Below are positions 18,244 to 25,588 of a stretch of 64,000 nucleotides of DNA, one piece after another. This DNA comes from Streptomyces sp. NA02950. GTDB taxonomy: Bacteria > Actinomycetota > Actinomycetes > Streptomycetales > Streptomycetaceae. The DNA is taken from the NCBI RefSeq assembly GCF_013364155.1, contig NZ_CP054916.1, forward strand, positions 1,983,001-2,047,000, written 5' to 3'. A program made the position numbers and the translations under genes. Under the pieces are notes generated by a model. That model had not been told where the DNA came from and searched no databases. It saw only the letters and a list, made by a program, of their open reading frames with translations. The first letter of the stretch is position 1, and the number at the start of each line of letters is the position of its first letter.

Positions 18244-19341
18244 TCATCTCTCTCGTACGACGACGAAGTCGGCGAGCGCCACGAACTGGGCGCGGACGGC
18301 GGCGGGCATGTCCACCGCGCCGAGCGCCGCCACGGCGGTCGCGTGCTGGCGGCGGGCCTCCTGCGAGGTCCAGTCCCGGCCGCCGGCCTGCTCGATCAGC
18401 GCGGCGCGGGTGGCGAACTCCTCCTCGGAGAAGTCGGCGAACTCCGCGTCCGGCTTGTGCGCGTCGGCGGCGAGGATCTGGGCCAGGTGCTCGGAGTCGG
18501 GTCCGCCCGCGGCCAGGGCCGCGACCACCGGCAGGGACTTCTTGCGCTGCCGCAGATCGCTCCAGGTGCGCTTGCCGGTGGCCTCCGGGTCGCCCCAGAT
18601 GCCGAGCAGGTCGTCGACGGCCTGGAAGGCGAGTCCGAGGTGGTAGCCGTAGCGCTCGAGGGCGTCGGCGGTGCGGTCGTCGGCCCCGCCGAGGACGGCG
18701 CCGATGGAGGCGGCGCAGGCGAGCAGCGCGCCGGTCTTGTTGCCCTCCATCTCCAGGCACTCCTCGACGGTCACCCGCTCGCGGTGCTCGTAGGAGATGT
18801 CCTGGGCCTGACCGTCGATCAGGTCCCGGGTGGCGGAGGTGAGCCGGCGGGTCGCCCGCCCGGCCTCCACGGTGCCGAGCTCCAGCAGCATTTCGTTGGC
18901 CAGGGCGAACAGCGCGTCCCCGACGAGGATGGCCTGCGCCGGTCCGTGCACCTTCCACACCGTGTCCCGGTGGCGGCGCTGCTCGTCGCCGTCCATCAGA
19001 TCGTCGTGGAGCAGCGAGAAGTTGTGGACCAGTTCGACCGCGACCGCGCCGGGCACCCCGGTCTCCGGGGCGGCGCCCGCCGCCTCGGCCGACAGCAGTG
19101 CCAGCGCGGGGCGGACGGCCTTGCCGCCGTCGCCCGCGGCCGGGCGTCCCTCGGTGTCGATCCAGCCGAAGTGGTAGGCGGCGACGGTGTCCATGGGCGG
19201 GGCGAGCCGGCCCACGGCGGCGCGCAGCACCGGCGTGGCAAGCGTGCGGCCGCGCTCCAGCAGCGCGTTCACGCTCGCGGTGTCGACAGCTGGGGTCGCC
19301 GGGGTCACGGTCTCTCCTCTGTTTCCTGTGGTGGTGCTCAT
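18244..19341 (-). CDS. Polyprenyl (farnesyl) diphosphate synthase of the hopanoid operon
   Basis: A 365-residue trans-prenyltransferase. First Asp-rich motif DDLMD at 113-117 and second motif DDLLGIWGD at 243-251 bind Mg-diphosphate; KTGALLACA between them is also conserved. The setting just before hpnE/hpnD/hpnC functions indicates production of farnesyl diphosphate from IPP and DMAPP for squalene synthesis, but chain length is inferred. The start ATG (19339-19341) overlaps the hpnE stop by 4 bp. Confidence 0.92.
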   Translation of the reverse strand: MSTTTGNRGETVTPATPAVDTASVNALLERGRTLATPVLRAAVGRLAPPMDTVAAYHFGWIDTEGRPAAGDGGKAVRPALALLSAEAAGAAPETGVPGAVAVELVHNFSLLHDDLMDGDEQRRHRDTVWKVHGPAQAILVGDALFALANEMLLELGTVEAGRATRRLTSATRDLIDGQAQDISYEHRERVTVEECLEMEGNKTGALLACAASIGAVLGGADDRTADALERYGYHLGLAFQAVDDLLGIWGDPEATGKRTWSDLRQRKKSLPVVAALAAGGPDSEHLAQILAADAHKPDAEFADFSEEEFATRAALIEQAGGRDWTSQEARRQHATAVAALGAVDMPAAVRAQFVALADFVVVRER

Positions 19342-20837
19342 ACCGCCTCCTCGGGGGTCCCCCCGCCGGGGGCGGGGAGCTGATTCGCATGCGGGCGGCC
19401 GATGTCGGAGAGGGCCGCGCGGGCGGCGGACAGCCCGCTGCGCACGGCGCCCTCCATGGTCGCGGGCCAGCCGGTGGCGGTCCACGCACCGGCCAGGTAG
19501 AGGCCGGGCGCGTTCGTGGGGGCGTCCGGCCGCAGACGGCCGACGCCGGGGACGGGGGCGAAGGTGGCGGTGCGCTCCCGGGTGACGAAGAAGTCCCGCA
19601 CCCCGGCGCCGCGGGCGGCGGGCAGCAGCCGCTCCAGCTCGGGCAGATAGCGGGCGCGCAGCTCGGCCACCGGACGGTCGATCTCCTCGTGGGCGGCGGA
19701 CTGCGACACCGCCAGGTACTGGCTCTGCCCGGCCCCGGGGGTGTCCTTCAGCCCGGAGGCGTCCGTGCGGTCGAAGACCCACTGGACGGGGCTGCCGATC
19801 GCGGCGAAGAACGGGCGGCGCAGCACGGTGCGGTCGTAGATCACATGCAGATTGAGGATGGGCGCGGTGCCGATGCGCAACAGCCGGTCAGGGTCCTCGA
19901 GGGCGCCGTCGGGCAGCAGGGCGTGGGCGTCGTGCTGCGGTACGGCGAGCACCACGGCGTCCGCGTCGTCCAGCGGCCGCGCGGTGGCGGCCCCGTCGGC
20001 GGGATGCGGGCGCCAGCGGCCCTCGGCGGTGCGGGTGACGGCGGTCACCCGGGTGCGCAGCTCGGTGCGGACGCCCGCGGTGTCCAGGGCGGCGCGGGCG
20101 AGGGTGTCGTGCAGTTCGCCGAGCGGGGCGCGGGCCCAGCCGATGTCGGCGGCGCCGGGCCGGGAGAGCAGCCCGGTCTTGAAGACCATCGCGGCCAGGC
20201 CGAGCGAGGCGTGGCGGGCGGTGGCGTTGAGCGTGGCCACACCGACCAGGTCCCACAGTGCCTCGACGGCGCGCGGCGACTGGCCGTGACGGTGCAGCCA
20301 GCCGGCGAAGTCCTCGCCGTCCAGGGCCGGGTCCGCCGGGTCCAGCCGTCCCAGGGCGAGCGCGGCACGGCCCACCTGGGCGCGCTCGGCGAAGGTGAGA
20401 TGCGGATAGGTGGCGAGGCTCGCGGCCAGGTGCAGCGGCACCGGCAGGGCGGTGCGGCGCAGCCGTCCGAGCCGCCGCCCCGGGCGGCCGTCGGCGTCCA
20501 GTACGGGAACGTCCAACCGGCCCTGGAGCGGGGCGAGTCGGGCCGCGTCCAGCCGGTCCAGGAACCACTGGTAGGCGGTGCAGCAGCGCAGATAGACATG
20601 CTGGCCGTTGTCGACGGTCAGCTCGCCCACGGGTGAGGAGCGGCGGAAGGAGAAGGCCAGACCGCCCAGGCGGGGCCGCCCTTCGAGGAGCGTCACCCGC
20701 ATCCCGGCGTCGGCGAGGGCGAGCGCCGCCGTCGTACCGGCCAGACCGCCGCCGATCACCAGGGCGCCACGGCCACGCGCCGCGCCCTCCGCCCGGGGCG
20801 CGCCCCGGGGGCCGGGGTGGGTGAGGGGGGCCGTCAT
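19338..20837 (-). CDS. hpnE: Hydroxysqualene dehydroxylase HpnE
   Basis: A 499-residue FAD-dependent amine-oxidase-fold enzyme that reduces hydroxysqualene to squalene. The dinucleotide-binding motif is VIGGGLAGTTAALALADAG, followed by LLEGRPRLGG; the C-terminal FAD segment reads GLYLAGAWTATGWPATMEGAV. Length is normal. The start overlaps the hpnD stop by 4 bp (20834-20837), indicating translational coupling. Confidence 0.94.
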   Translation of the reverse strand: MTAPLTHPGPRGAPRAEGAARGRGALVIGGGLAGTTAALALADAGMRVTLLEGRPRLGGLAFSFRRSSPVGELTVDNGQHVYLRCCTAYQWFLDRLDAARLAPLQGRLDVPVLDADGRPGRRLGRLRRTALPVPLHLAASLATYPHLTFAERAQVGRAALALGRLDPADPALDGEDFAGWLHRHGQSPRAVEALWDLVGVATLNATARHASLGLAAMVFKTGLLSRPGAADIGWARAPLGELHDTLARAALDTAGVRTELRTRVTAVTRTAEGRWRPHPADGAATARPLDDADAVVLAVPQHDAHALLPDGALEDPDRLLRIGTAPILNLHVIYDRTVLRRPFFAAIGSPVQWVFDRTDASGLKDTPGAGQSQYLAVSQSAAHEEIDRPVAELRARYLPELERLLPAARGAGVRDFFVTRERTATFAPVPGVGRLRPDAPTNAPGLYLAGAWTATGWPATMEGAVRSGLSAARAALSDIGRPHANQLPAPGGGTPEEAV

Positions 20838-21799
20838 GAGAGTGTCCCCGTGACCCGGCGGCGGGTGACCGCGCGGGCGTCGAGTCCGGCGAGCCCGCGC
20901 ACGGCGACGTACGCCTTCTCGTGGGCGGGCAGCGAAACGCGGCCGCGCAGGACGGCCGCGGGGTCCCGGGCGATGCGGTCCAGAAGTCTGCGGTAGATGC
21001 CCGCCATGGCGGCCACGCACGCCCCGCTGCGGCGGTCCAGCAGCGGCAGCAGCCGGAAGCCCTCGTCGAACAACACCCTGGCCCGCCGCACCTCGAAGTG
21101 GACCAGGCCGGTGAAGTCGGCGTCGGGCGGGGCGGTGGAACGCCGGAACGCGGCGGAGCAGCCGAACTTGGCCAGGTCCTCGGCGGGCAGGTAGGTCCGC
21201 CCGGAGGCGGCGTCCTCGCGGACGTCCCGCAGGATGTTGGTCAGCTGAAGGGCGAGGCCGAGGGTGTCGGCGTACTCGGGTGCGCGCCCGAGCTCGTCCT
21301 CGCTGTGACCGGCGGCGGGCACGGTCCCGAAGACACCGAGGGAGAGCCGCCCGATGGCACCCGCCACACAGCGGCAGTAGACCTTGAGGTCGTCCCAGGT
21401 CTCGTAGGTCCGCCCGGCCACGTCCATCAGCACGCCGTCGATCAGCTCCTCGAGCCCGCCGAGCGGGATCGGGAAGCGGTGGGCGGCGTGGGCGAGCGCG
21501 ACGGCGACCGGATCGGTGTCGTCCTCGTCGATGCCGCCGTTCCCGATCCGGCCGAGCAGGGTGCGGGTGCTCGCGAGCCGGGCCCGCTTGGCGTCGGCGT
21601 CGAGGGCGCCGTCACCGATGTCGTCGATCCGGCGGGAGAAGGCGTAGAGCGCCGACATGGCGTGCCGCTTGTCGGTGGGCAGCAGCCGGATGCCGTAGGC
21701 GAAGTTGCGGGCCTGGTGCCCGGTCACGGCCTCGCAGTAACGGTACGCCGCGAGCACTGGCGCGGACGCGTGCGGAGATCCGTCCACGGTCCGGCTCAC
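20834..21799 (-). CDS. hpnD: Presqualene diphosphate synthase HpnD
   Basis: A 321-residue squalene/phytoene synthase-family enzyme condensing two farnesyl diphosphates to presqualene diphosphate. The Asp-rich motifs are RRIDDIGDG near residue 58 and NILRDVREDAASGRTYLP, followed by EDLAKFG. GTG start (21797-21799) overlaps the hpnC stop by 4 bp. HpnD, HpnC and HpnE together give the bacterial three-step squalene route that replaces a single squalene synthase. Confidence 0.94.
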   Translation of the reverse strand: MSRTVDGSPHASAPVLAAYRYCEAVTGHQARNFAYGIRLLPTDKRHAMSALYAFSRRIDDIGDGALDADAKRARLASTRTLLGRIGNGGIDEDDTDPVAVALAHAAHRFPIPLGGLEELIDGVLMDVAGRTYETWDDLKVYCRCVAGAIGRLSLGVFGTVPAAGHSEDELGRAPEYADTLGLALQLTNILRDVREDAASGRTYLPAEDLAKFGCSAAFRRSTAPPDADFTGLVHFEVRRARVLFDEGFRLLPLLDRRSGACVAAMAGIYRRLLDRIARDPAAVLRGRVSLPAHEKAYVAVRGLAGLDARAVTRRRVTGTLS

Positions 21800-22737
21800 C
21801 CCTCTCTTCGCAGTGTCGCCCCCACCTCGCGCAGCAGGCTGAGCTTGGTGGGCCTGGGTGGTCCAGGGAGTACGTCGTGCCCCGTGGCCGCGACCGCCCG
21901 CAAGGCGGCCCTCCCCCCGGCCACGAATCCCGCCAGCAGCACCTTCAGCCTGCCGTGGACGCTACCCACCAGGGGGGTGCCTTCATTCAGCAGGGCCGCG
22001 GCGCGTTCCGCCTCGTACGCGACCAGGGCACGCACCGATGCGCCGCCCCGGGGAGCGGCGAGGTCGGCCTCGGTCACCCCGAAGCGTTTCATGTCCTCGG
22101 CGGGGAGGTAGACGCGGTCCCTGCGGAGGTCCTCGGCCACGTCCTGGAGGTGCTCGACGATCTGGAGGGCGGTGCAGATCGCGTCGGAGCGGCGGATCCG
22201 CTCGGGGCTCGCGGTACCGGTGATCCCGAGGACGAGCCGCCCCACCGGGTTGGCGGACAGCTCGCAGTAGTCCAGGAGCTCCTGGTAGGTGGCGTACCGC
22301 CGGATCCGCTGGTCCTGGCGGTTGGCCTCGATCAGGCCGAGGAACGGCCCGGGGGTGAGGCCATGGCGGCGGACGGTGGGGCGCAGCGCGCGCAGCAGCG
22401 GATGGCGCGGGGTGGCGGCGGGGTCGAAGACCCGCCGCAGATCCGCCTCGAAGGCGTCGAGCAGGGCGAGGGGGTCGTCCGCGCTGCCGCGGTCGAGACC
22501 GAGCAGCTCGGCGTCGGCGCCACCGGGGGGAAGGTCGCCGTCGCCGATGTCGTCGACCAGCCGGGCGTAGCCGTAGACGGCCATGAGGTCGGTGCGCCAG
22601 GCGCGCGGGAGGAAGAAGGGGGCCACGGGGAAGTTCTCGTGCGCGGCCTTGGCGAGCACGGCGCGGGCGGCCTGCTGCCCGCCGTTGGGGCCGCTCGACG
22701 TGGTAGAGAAACGGCTGCGCTCGTCCTCGACGGTCAC
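21796..22737 (-). CDS. hpnC: Hydroxysqualene synthase HpnC
   Basis: A 313-residue squalene/phytoene synthase-family enzyme that converts presqualene diphosphate to hydroxysqualene. Motifs are RLVDDIGDGD near residue 60 and EHLQDVAEDLRRDRVYLP; the second Asp-rich box is the HpnC form. It is the first gene of the operon. GTG at 22735-22737 is the only start compatible with the fold; the ribosome site is weak. The promoter must lie in the 352 bp between this gene and the upstream TetR gene, unless transcription reads through from it. Confidence 0.94.
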   Translation of the reverse strand: MTVEDERSRFSTTSSGPNGGQQAARAVLAKAAHENFPVAPFFLPRAWRTDLMAVYGYARLVDDIGDGDLPPGGADAELLGLDRGSADDPLALLDAFEADLRRVFDPAATPRHPLLRALRPTVRRHGLTPGPFLGLIEANRQDQRIRRYATYQELLDYCELSANPVGRLVLGITGTASPERIRRSDAICTALQIVEHLQDVAEDLRRDRVYLPAEDMKRFGVTEADLAAPRGGASVRALVAYEAERAAALLNEGTPLVGSVHGRLKVLLAGFVAGGRAALRAVAATGHDVLPGPPRPTKLSLLREVGATLRREG

Positions 22738-23089
22738 CGTGGACAGCCAGGCGTACGGGCGAGGACCAGGACGCCATGCGGATCCCGGCGACCGGGGCCC
22801 GCGGGAGCGCTGGAGAGGGGCCGTGTAGCCAATGCCGTCACATCCCCCGTTCTACACCGGTTACCAGGGTCGGCACGATCCGGACACGCCGCGCCGCCAT
22901 GTCAAGGGCGTCCGGCCCGGAGCCCCCGAACAGGCGACATCGGCCCGGTTCCGACATGATCCGGATGGGCATTGCTCCAGCTTACGCTTCTCGGTGTACA
23001 GATGTACGGGGATACACCCCCATGTGCCCCTTCGCGCCCCGCGCAGGGACGGCGACCGGCCCGACCGGGCCGGGTGCGCGGGACAGCCG
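22738..23089. other. Leader/promoter region of the hopanoid operon
   Basis: No coding signal. The region holds, on the minus strand, an ECF-type promoter candidate (22929-22952) and a perfect TTGACA hexamer (22900-22905) with only a poor -10 (GATCGT, 22875-22880) at 19-bp spacing. A GTGTACAGATGTAC-like partial repeat lies at about 22993-23008. Nothing else recognised. Confidence 0.4.
22929..22952 (-). promoter_or_regulatory. Candidate ECF-sigma promoter for the hopanoid operon
   Basis: On the minus strand GGAAC (22952-22948) is followed after 16 bases by GTT (22931-22929). This matches the GGAAC-N16-GTT pattern of sigma-E-type ECF promoters in Streptomyces. It is about 190 bp upstream of hpnC. 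Such short motifs occur by chance, so this is a lead only. Confidence 0.3.
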
Positions 23090-23830
23090 TCAGGGCGTGT
23101 CCTCGTAGAACTCGTCGATGTCGAGCACCGTGCAGAGACTGCGCAGCTCGAACTCGAAGAAGGACTGTCCCTCGGCCAGGGCGAAGGACATATGGCCGAG
23201 CGCCTCCAGGGAGATCACCCCGTACAGCCGCACCCAGCAGCGGAGCATGACCGCGATGGCGCCGGGCGGCATGTCGACGTCCTGGTCCTCGCTGAGGGTG
23301 GTCAGCTGGCGGGCGAGTCCGGCGTCGAGCTCCTCGCCCTCGGGGGCCGGGAAGCCGCGCAGCCGCCACAGGTCGGAGACCAGATCGGAGAAGACGGAGC
23401 CGAGGACCAGGCCCATGTGGCGCTCGGGTTTGGTCTCCTCGCGGCCGAGCCCGGGGGCCCACGGCCCCAGGATGAGACCGAACTCATGGGGGTGCTTGAT
23501 CGCCCAGATCCGCAGCGCCCGGGCGCCGCTGATCAGCCGGCGGCCGGGCTCCTCCTCCGGGAGCTTGCCGAGCACCCCGCGCATGAAGCGGGCCATCTCC
23601 TCGAAGATGTCCACCCGCAGCTGGAGGATGAGCGCGTCACGGCTGCTGAAGTACCGGTAGACGGCCGGCGCGGTCATACCCATCTCACGGGCGATGGCCC
23701 GGATGGTGACGTTCTCCGGCCCCTCCTGGACCAGGAGCGTCCGGGCCACGTCCTTGATCTCACGGATGGTCGCGATGCGCAGCCGCTCGCGCCGTGAGTA
23801 CGGTGCGACGTGCGCTTCCCCTGGCGACAC
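23090..23830 (-). CDS. TetR/AcrR-family transcriptional regulator
   Basis: A 246-residue repressor. The N-terminal helix-turn-helix is EGPENVTIRAIAREMGMTAPAVYRYF (about 40-65), followed by the usual SSRDALI turn. The C-terminal ligand domain resembles the WHG-type TetR C-domain, with IWAIKHPHEFGLILGP. GTG at 23828-23830 with GGAGGGGG four bases before is far better than any upstream start. It is transcribed towards the hopanoid operon and may control it or itself; a palindrome at 23897-23911 is a likely binding site. Confidence 0.88.
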   Translation of the reverse strand: MSPGEAHVAPYSRRERLRIATIREIKDVARTLLVQEGPENVTIRAIAREMGMTAPAVYRYFSSRDALILQLRVDIFEEMARFMRGVLGKLPEEEPGRRLISGARALRIWAIKHPHEFGLILGPWAPGLGREETKPERHMGLVLGSVFSDLVSDLWRLRGFPAPEGEELDAGLARQLTTLSEDQDVDMPPGAIAVMLRCWVRLYGVISLEALGHMSFALAEGQSFFEFELRSLCTVLDIDEFYEDTP

Positions 23831-23896
23831 GCGTCCCCCTCCCCTGATGCCCCCGCCGCTCGGCAACCCGGCGTACAGGCACACGATACAGCGCCT

Positions 23897-23911
23897 CTGT
23901 TTAGTGAACAG
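23897..23911. promoter_or_regulatory. Near-perfect palindrome upstream of the TetR gene, candidate operator
   Basis: CTGTTTAGTGAACAG is an inverted repeat (CTGTTTA/TGAACAG, one mismatch) 67 bp upstream of the TetR start. Its core TAGTGAACA recurs exactly at 24211-24219 over the -10 region of the divergent sigma-factor gene. The rest of 23831-24183 shows no gene or other clear signal. Confidence 0.45.
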
Positions 23912-24183
23912 CAGCAGCGGCGGTGCCTCTGGTTCACGCAAGGGGGCGACGGTCTCCCGACGACCACTTTGGACCGGGCCGCCCGGCCCGCGGGAAGGCC
24001 CGCCGGGCGGCCGGTCGCACACCTCCGCCGCACCTCCGGCACTCCCCCGACATCCATCCGTCGGCAATGCGTTCGAGAGAGAAATTCCACACCGCGGACA
24101 TCTGTTCAGGGGTTCCCTCCCCCGGTTCACCAGCGCAAGACTGGCTACCCGCCAGTCAACGGGCGTGACCGGCCAGGAAACAG

Positions 24184-24214
24184 TTGACAGGCGCGGTTGG
24201 ACTCGCTCTATAGT
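24184..24214 (+). promoter_or_regulatory. Housekeeping-type promoter of the sigma-factor gene
   Basis: TTGACA at 24184-24189 and TATAGT at 24209-24214, spaced by 19 bases. Both hexamers are close to the sigma-70/HrdB consensus in otherwise GC-rich DNA. The -10 overlaps the palindrome AGTGAACACT (24212-24221). A 7-bp inverted repeat GAGGTGA/TCACCTC (24229-24235/24249-24255) follows in the leader. Confidence 0.5.
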
Positions 24215-24275
24215 GAACACTCGTAGCTGAGGTGAATTTGATTTTTGCTCACCTCGCGACACCTGACGAACGAAC

Positions 24276-24298
24276 GGAACCGGGGATTCCAATTCGTT
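24276..24298 (+). promoter_or_regulatory. Second, ECF-type promoter candidate and 9-bp hairpin in the sigma leader
   Basis: GGAAC (24276-24280) is followed after 15 bases by GTT (24296-24298), an ECF-like promoter 45 bp before the start codon. The same bases form a perfect 9-bp inverted repeat, GAACGGAAC (24272-24280) and GTTCCGTTC (24296-24304). It could be an autoregulatory promoter, an operator or a leader hairpin. Confidence 0.3.
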
Positions 24299-24342
24299 CC
24301 GTTCTGTTGTGTCAGGAGCAAAAAGAAGACACGGGGGGATAC

Positions 24343-25098
24343 GTGCACGCACGATCATTGAACGATCTGGTCGACGGCTGCCTTGACGGGGATCAGGACT
24401 GCTGGAATCAGATCGTCGAGCGGTATGCACCGCTCATCTGGGCCATTGCCCGTTCTCATCGACTCAGTCCGGCCGACTGCTCGGACGTCAGCCAGGCCAC
24501 CTGGCTGCGGGTCGTCCAGCACCTGGACAAGCTGCGCTCGCCCGACCGGCTGGCGCAGTGGATTTCCACCTCGGCACGCCGGGAGAGCCTCAAGCATCTG
24601 GAGAAGTCGGGGCGAAGCGTCCCGGTCGGCGGCGCCGAGGCGTTCGACCGGCCCGAGACCGCGGGACCGCAGCCGGAGGACGCCGTCCTGGCCCGGGAGC
24701 GCGACGACGAGGTCTTAACGGCCTTCTGCTCGCTCACCCCGAAATGCCAGGCGCTGCTGGGGCTGTTGGTGACCGATCCGCCGATGTCCTATGACGAGAT
24801 CAGTGAAACCCTCGCCATGCCGCGCGGTTCCATCGGGCCGATCAGGTCGCGCTGCCTGGCCCATCTGAAAAAGATCCTCCAGGAGCAAGGACGGGCACCG
24901 AAAGGCGATGCCGCCCTTGTCTCCCACATCAGGGCCGCCGGACTACGGGCCTATGCGGTGAGTCGCCGGACTACGCCTGAGAAACATGGGCCGGGTGGGT
25001 CGAATGGGCCGAACGGCTCTCGAGGGCCTCGTCCTTCAGGTCCTCCACCACGTCTTCCGCATTCTCGTCCGCATCACGACGAGCCACGTTTTCTCTGA
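24343..25098 (+). CDS. Sigma-70 family RNA polymerase sigma factor (ECF-like)
   Basis: A 251-residue protein with region 2 (DQDCWNQIVERYAPLIWAIARSHRL, then SDVSQATWLRVVQHLDKL, about 15-72) and region 4 (FCSLTPKCQALLGLL, then SYDEISETLAMPRGSIGPIRSRCLAHLKKIL, about 127-184). It has the two-domain ECF layout. GTG 24343 follows a GGGGGG ribosome site. The last 45 residues are a low-complexity Gly/Pro/Ser tail that overlaps an antisense gene. No anti-sigma gene is adjacent. Upstream are a vegetative promoter and an ECF-like one, suggesting autoregulation. Confidence 0.85.
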   Translation: MHARSLNDLVDGCLDGDQDCWNQIVERYAPLIWAIARSHRLSPADCSDVSQATWLRVVQHLDKLRSPDRLAQWISTSARRESLKHLEKSGRSVPVGGAEAFDRPETAGPQPEDAVLARERDDEVLTAFCSLTPKCQALLGLLVTDPPMSYDEISETLAMPRGSIGPIRSRCLAHLKKILQEQGRAPKGDAALVSHIRAAGLRAYAVSRRTTPEKHGPGGSNGPNGSRGPRPSGPPPRLPHSRPHHDEPRFL

Positions 25099-25234
25099 AG
25101 AGCGCCTGCGCCTTCTCGATCACATCTCGCGGCACCGGACCGAGAGCGTCGGACAGCCGTCCCAACAATTCCGCTTGCTCATGATCCATCGCTACGGCTC
25201 CCAACTGCACGACGGTGGGCACGTCCTTTACCAC
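24971..25234 (-). CDS. Small acidic hypothetical protein, antisense to the sigma-factor 3' end
   Basis: An 87-residue charged, helical protein (VAMDHEQAELLGRLSDALG at the start, VEDLKDEALESRSAH near the end). It has no recognised domain. GTG start at 25232-25234 with GGGAG nine bases upstream. Codon bias and amphipathic composition suggest it is real. It overlaps the sigma-factor 3' end by 128 bp on the opposite strand, so one of the two C-termini may be misread. Function unknown. Confidence 0.5.
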   Translation of the reverse strand: MVKDVPTVVQLGAVAMDHEQAELLGRLSDALGPVPRDVIEKAQALFRENVARRDADENAEDVVEDLKDEALESRSAHSTHPAHVSQA

Positions 25235-25260
25235 ACCGGTCGGCTCCCGATCTCAGCGGT

Positions 25261-25364
25261 TCAATCTACAACAACGTATGCGGCTTCACCATGGTGCGTC
25301 AGTGCGTTTACGTCCCGGTCGAGTTGATGTGTATCACGTACGGCGTACTGCGGATTCTCCTCAT
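25261..25364 (-). pseudogene. Remnant of a small protein, apparently frameshifted after its start
   Basis: One minus-strand frame ending at 25261 reads HEENPQYAVRDTHQLDRDV and then NALTHHGEAAYVVVD, protein-like and resembling the end of Phd/YefM-type antitoxin domains (TRHGEAxxVL pattern). It has no start codon. An ATG at 25362-25364, with GGGAG ten bases upstream, is one base out of frame directly before EENPQ. A single lost base after the start codon would explain this. The next gene begins 27 bp downstream. Identification is tentative. The rest of 25235-25531 shows nothing clear. Confidence 0.25.
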
Positions 25365-25531
25365 GATGCTTCGTCTCCCGTCGGACGAGATCGGTGGGCG
25401 GTGCGGCGCGGAGGTGCCGGAGCCCTTCGCGCCCACCCCTACAGATACGGCATGTGACACTCTGGATACACCCGCCGGACGTTCGGGGGCAACCGGGCCC
25501 GGAACGCGGGGCAGTTGGGGGGACCGCGCGC

Positions 25532-25550
25532 ACGACGAGGCCCCGCCGGA
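25532..25550 (+). repeat. IS30 element left terminal inverted repeat
   Basis: ACGACGAGGCCCCGCCGGA, exact inverse of 27040-27058. Partial similarity continues inward to the CGCAACACC block at about 25572. Confidence 0.85.
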
Positions 25551-25588
25551 TCCTTGGATTCAAGGGGTCGTCGCAACACCACTTGGTT

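Noticed and set aside
22900..22905. TTGACA as a housekeeping promoter for hpnC
   Set aside because: No acceptable -10 at 16-18 bases; the best (GATCGT) is at 19 bases and a poor match, so it is mentioned only in the region note.
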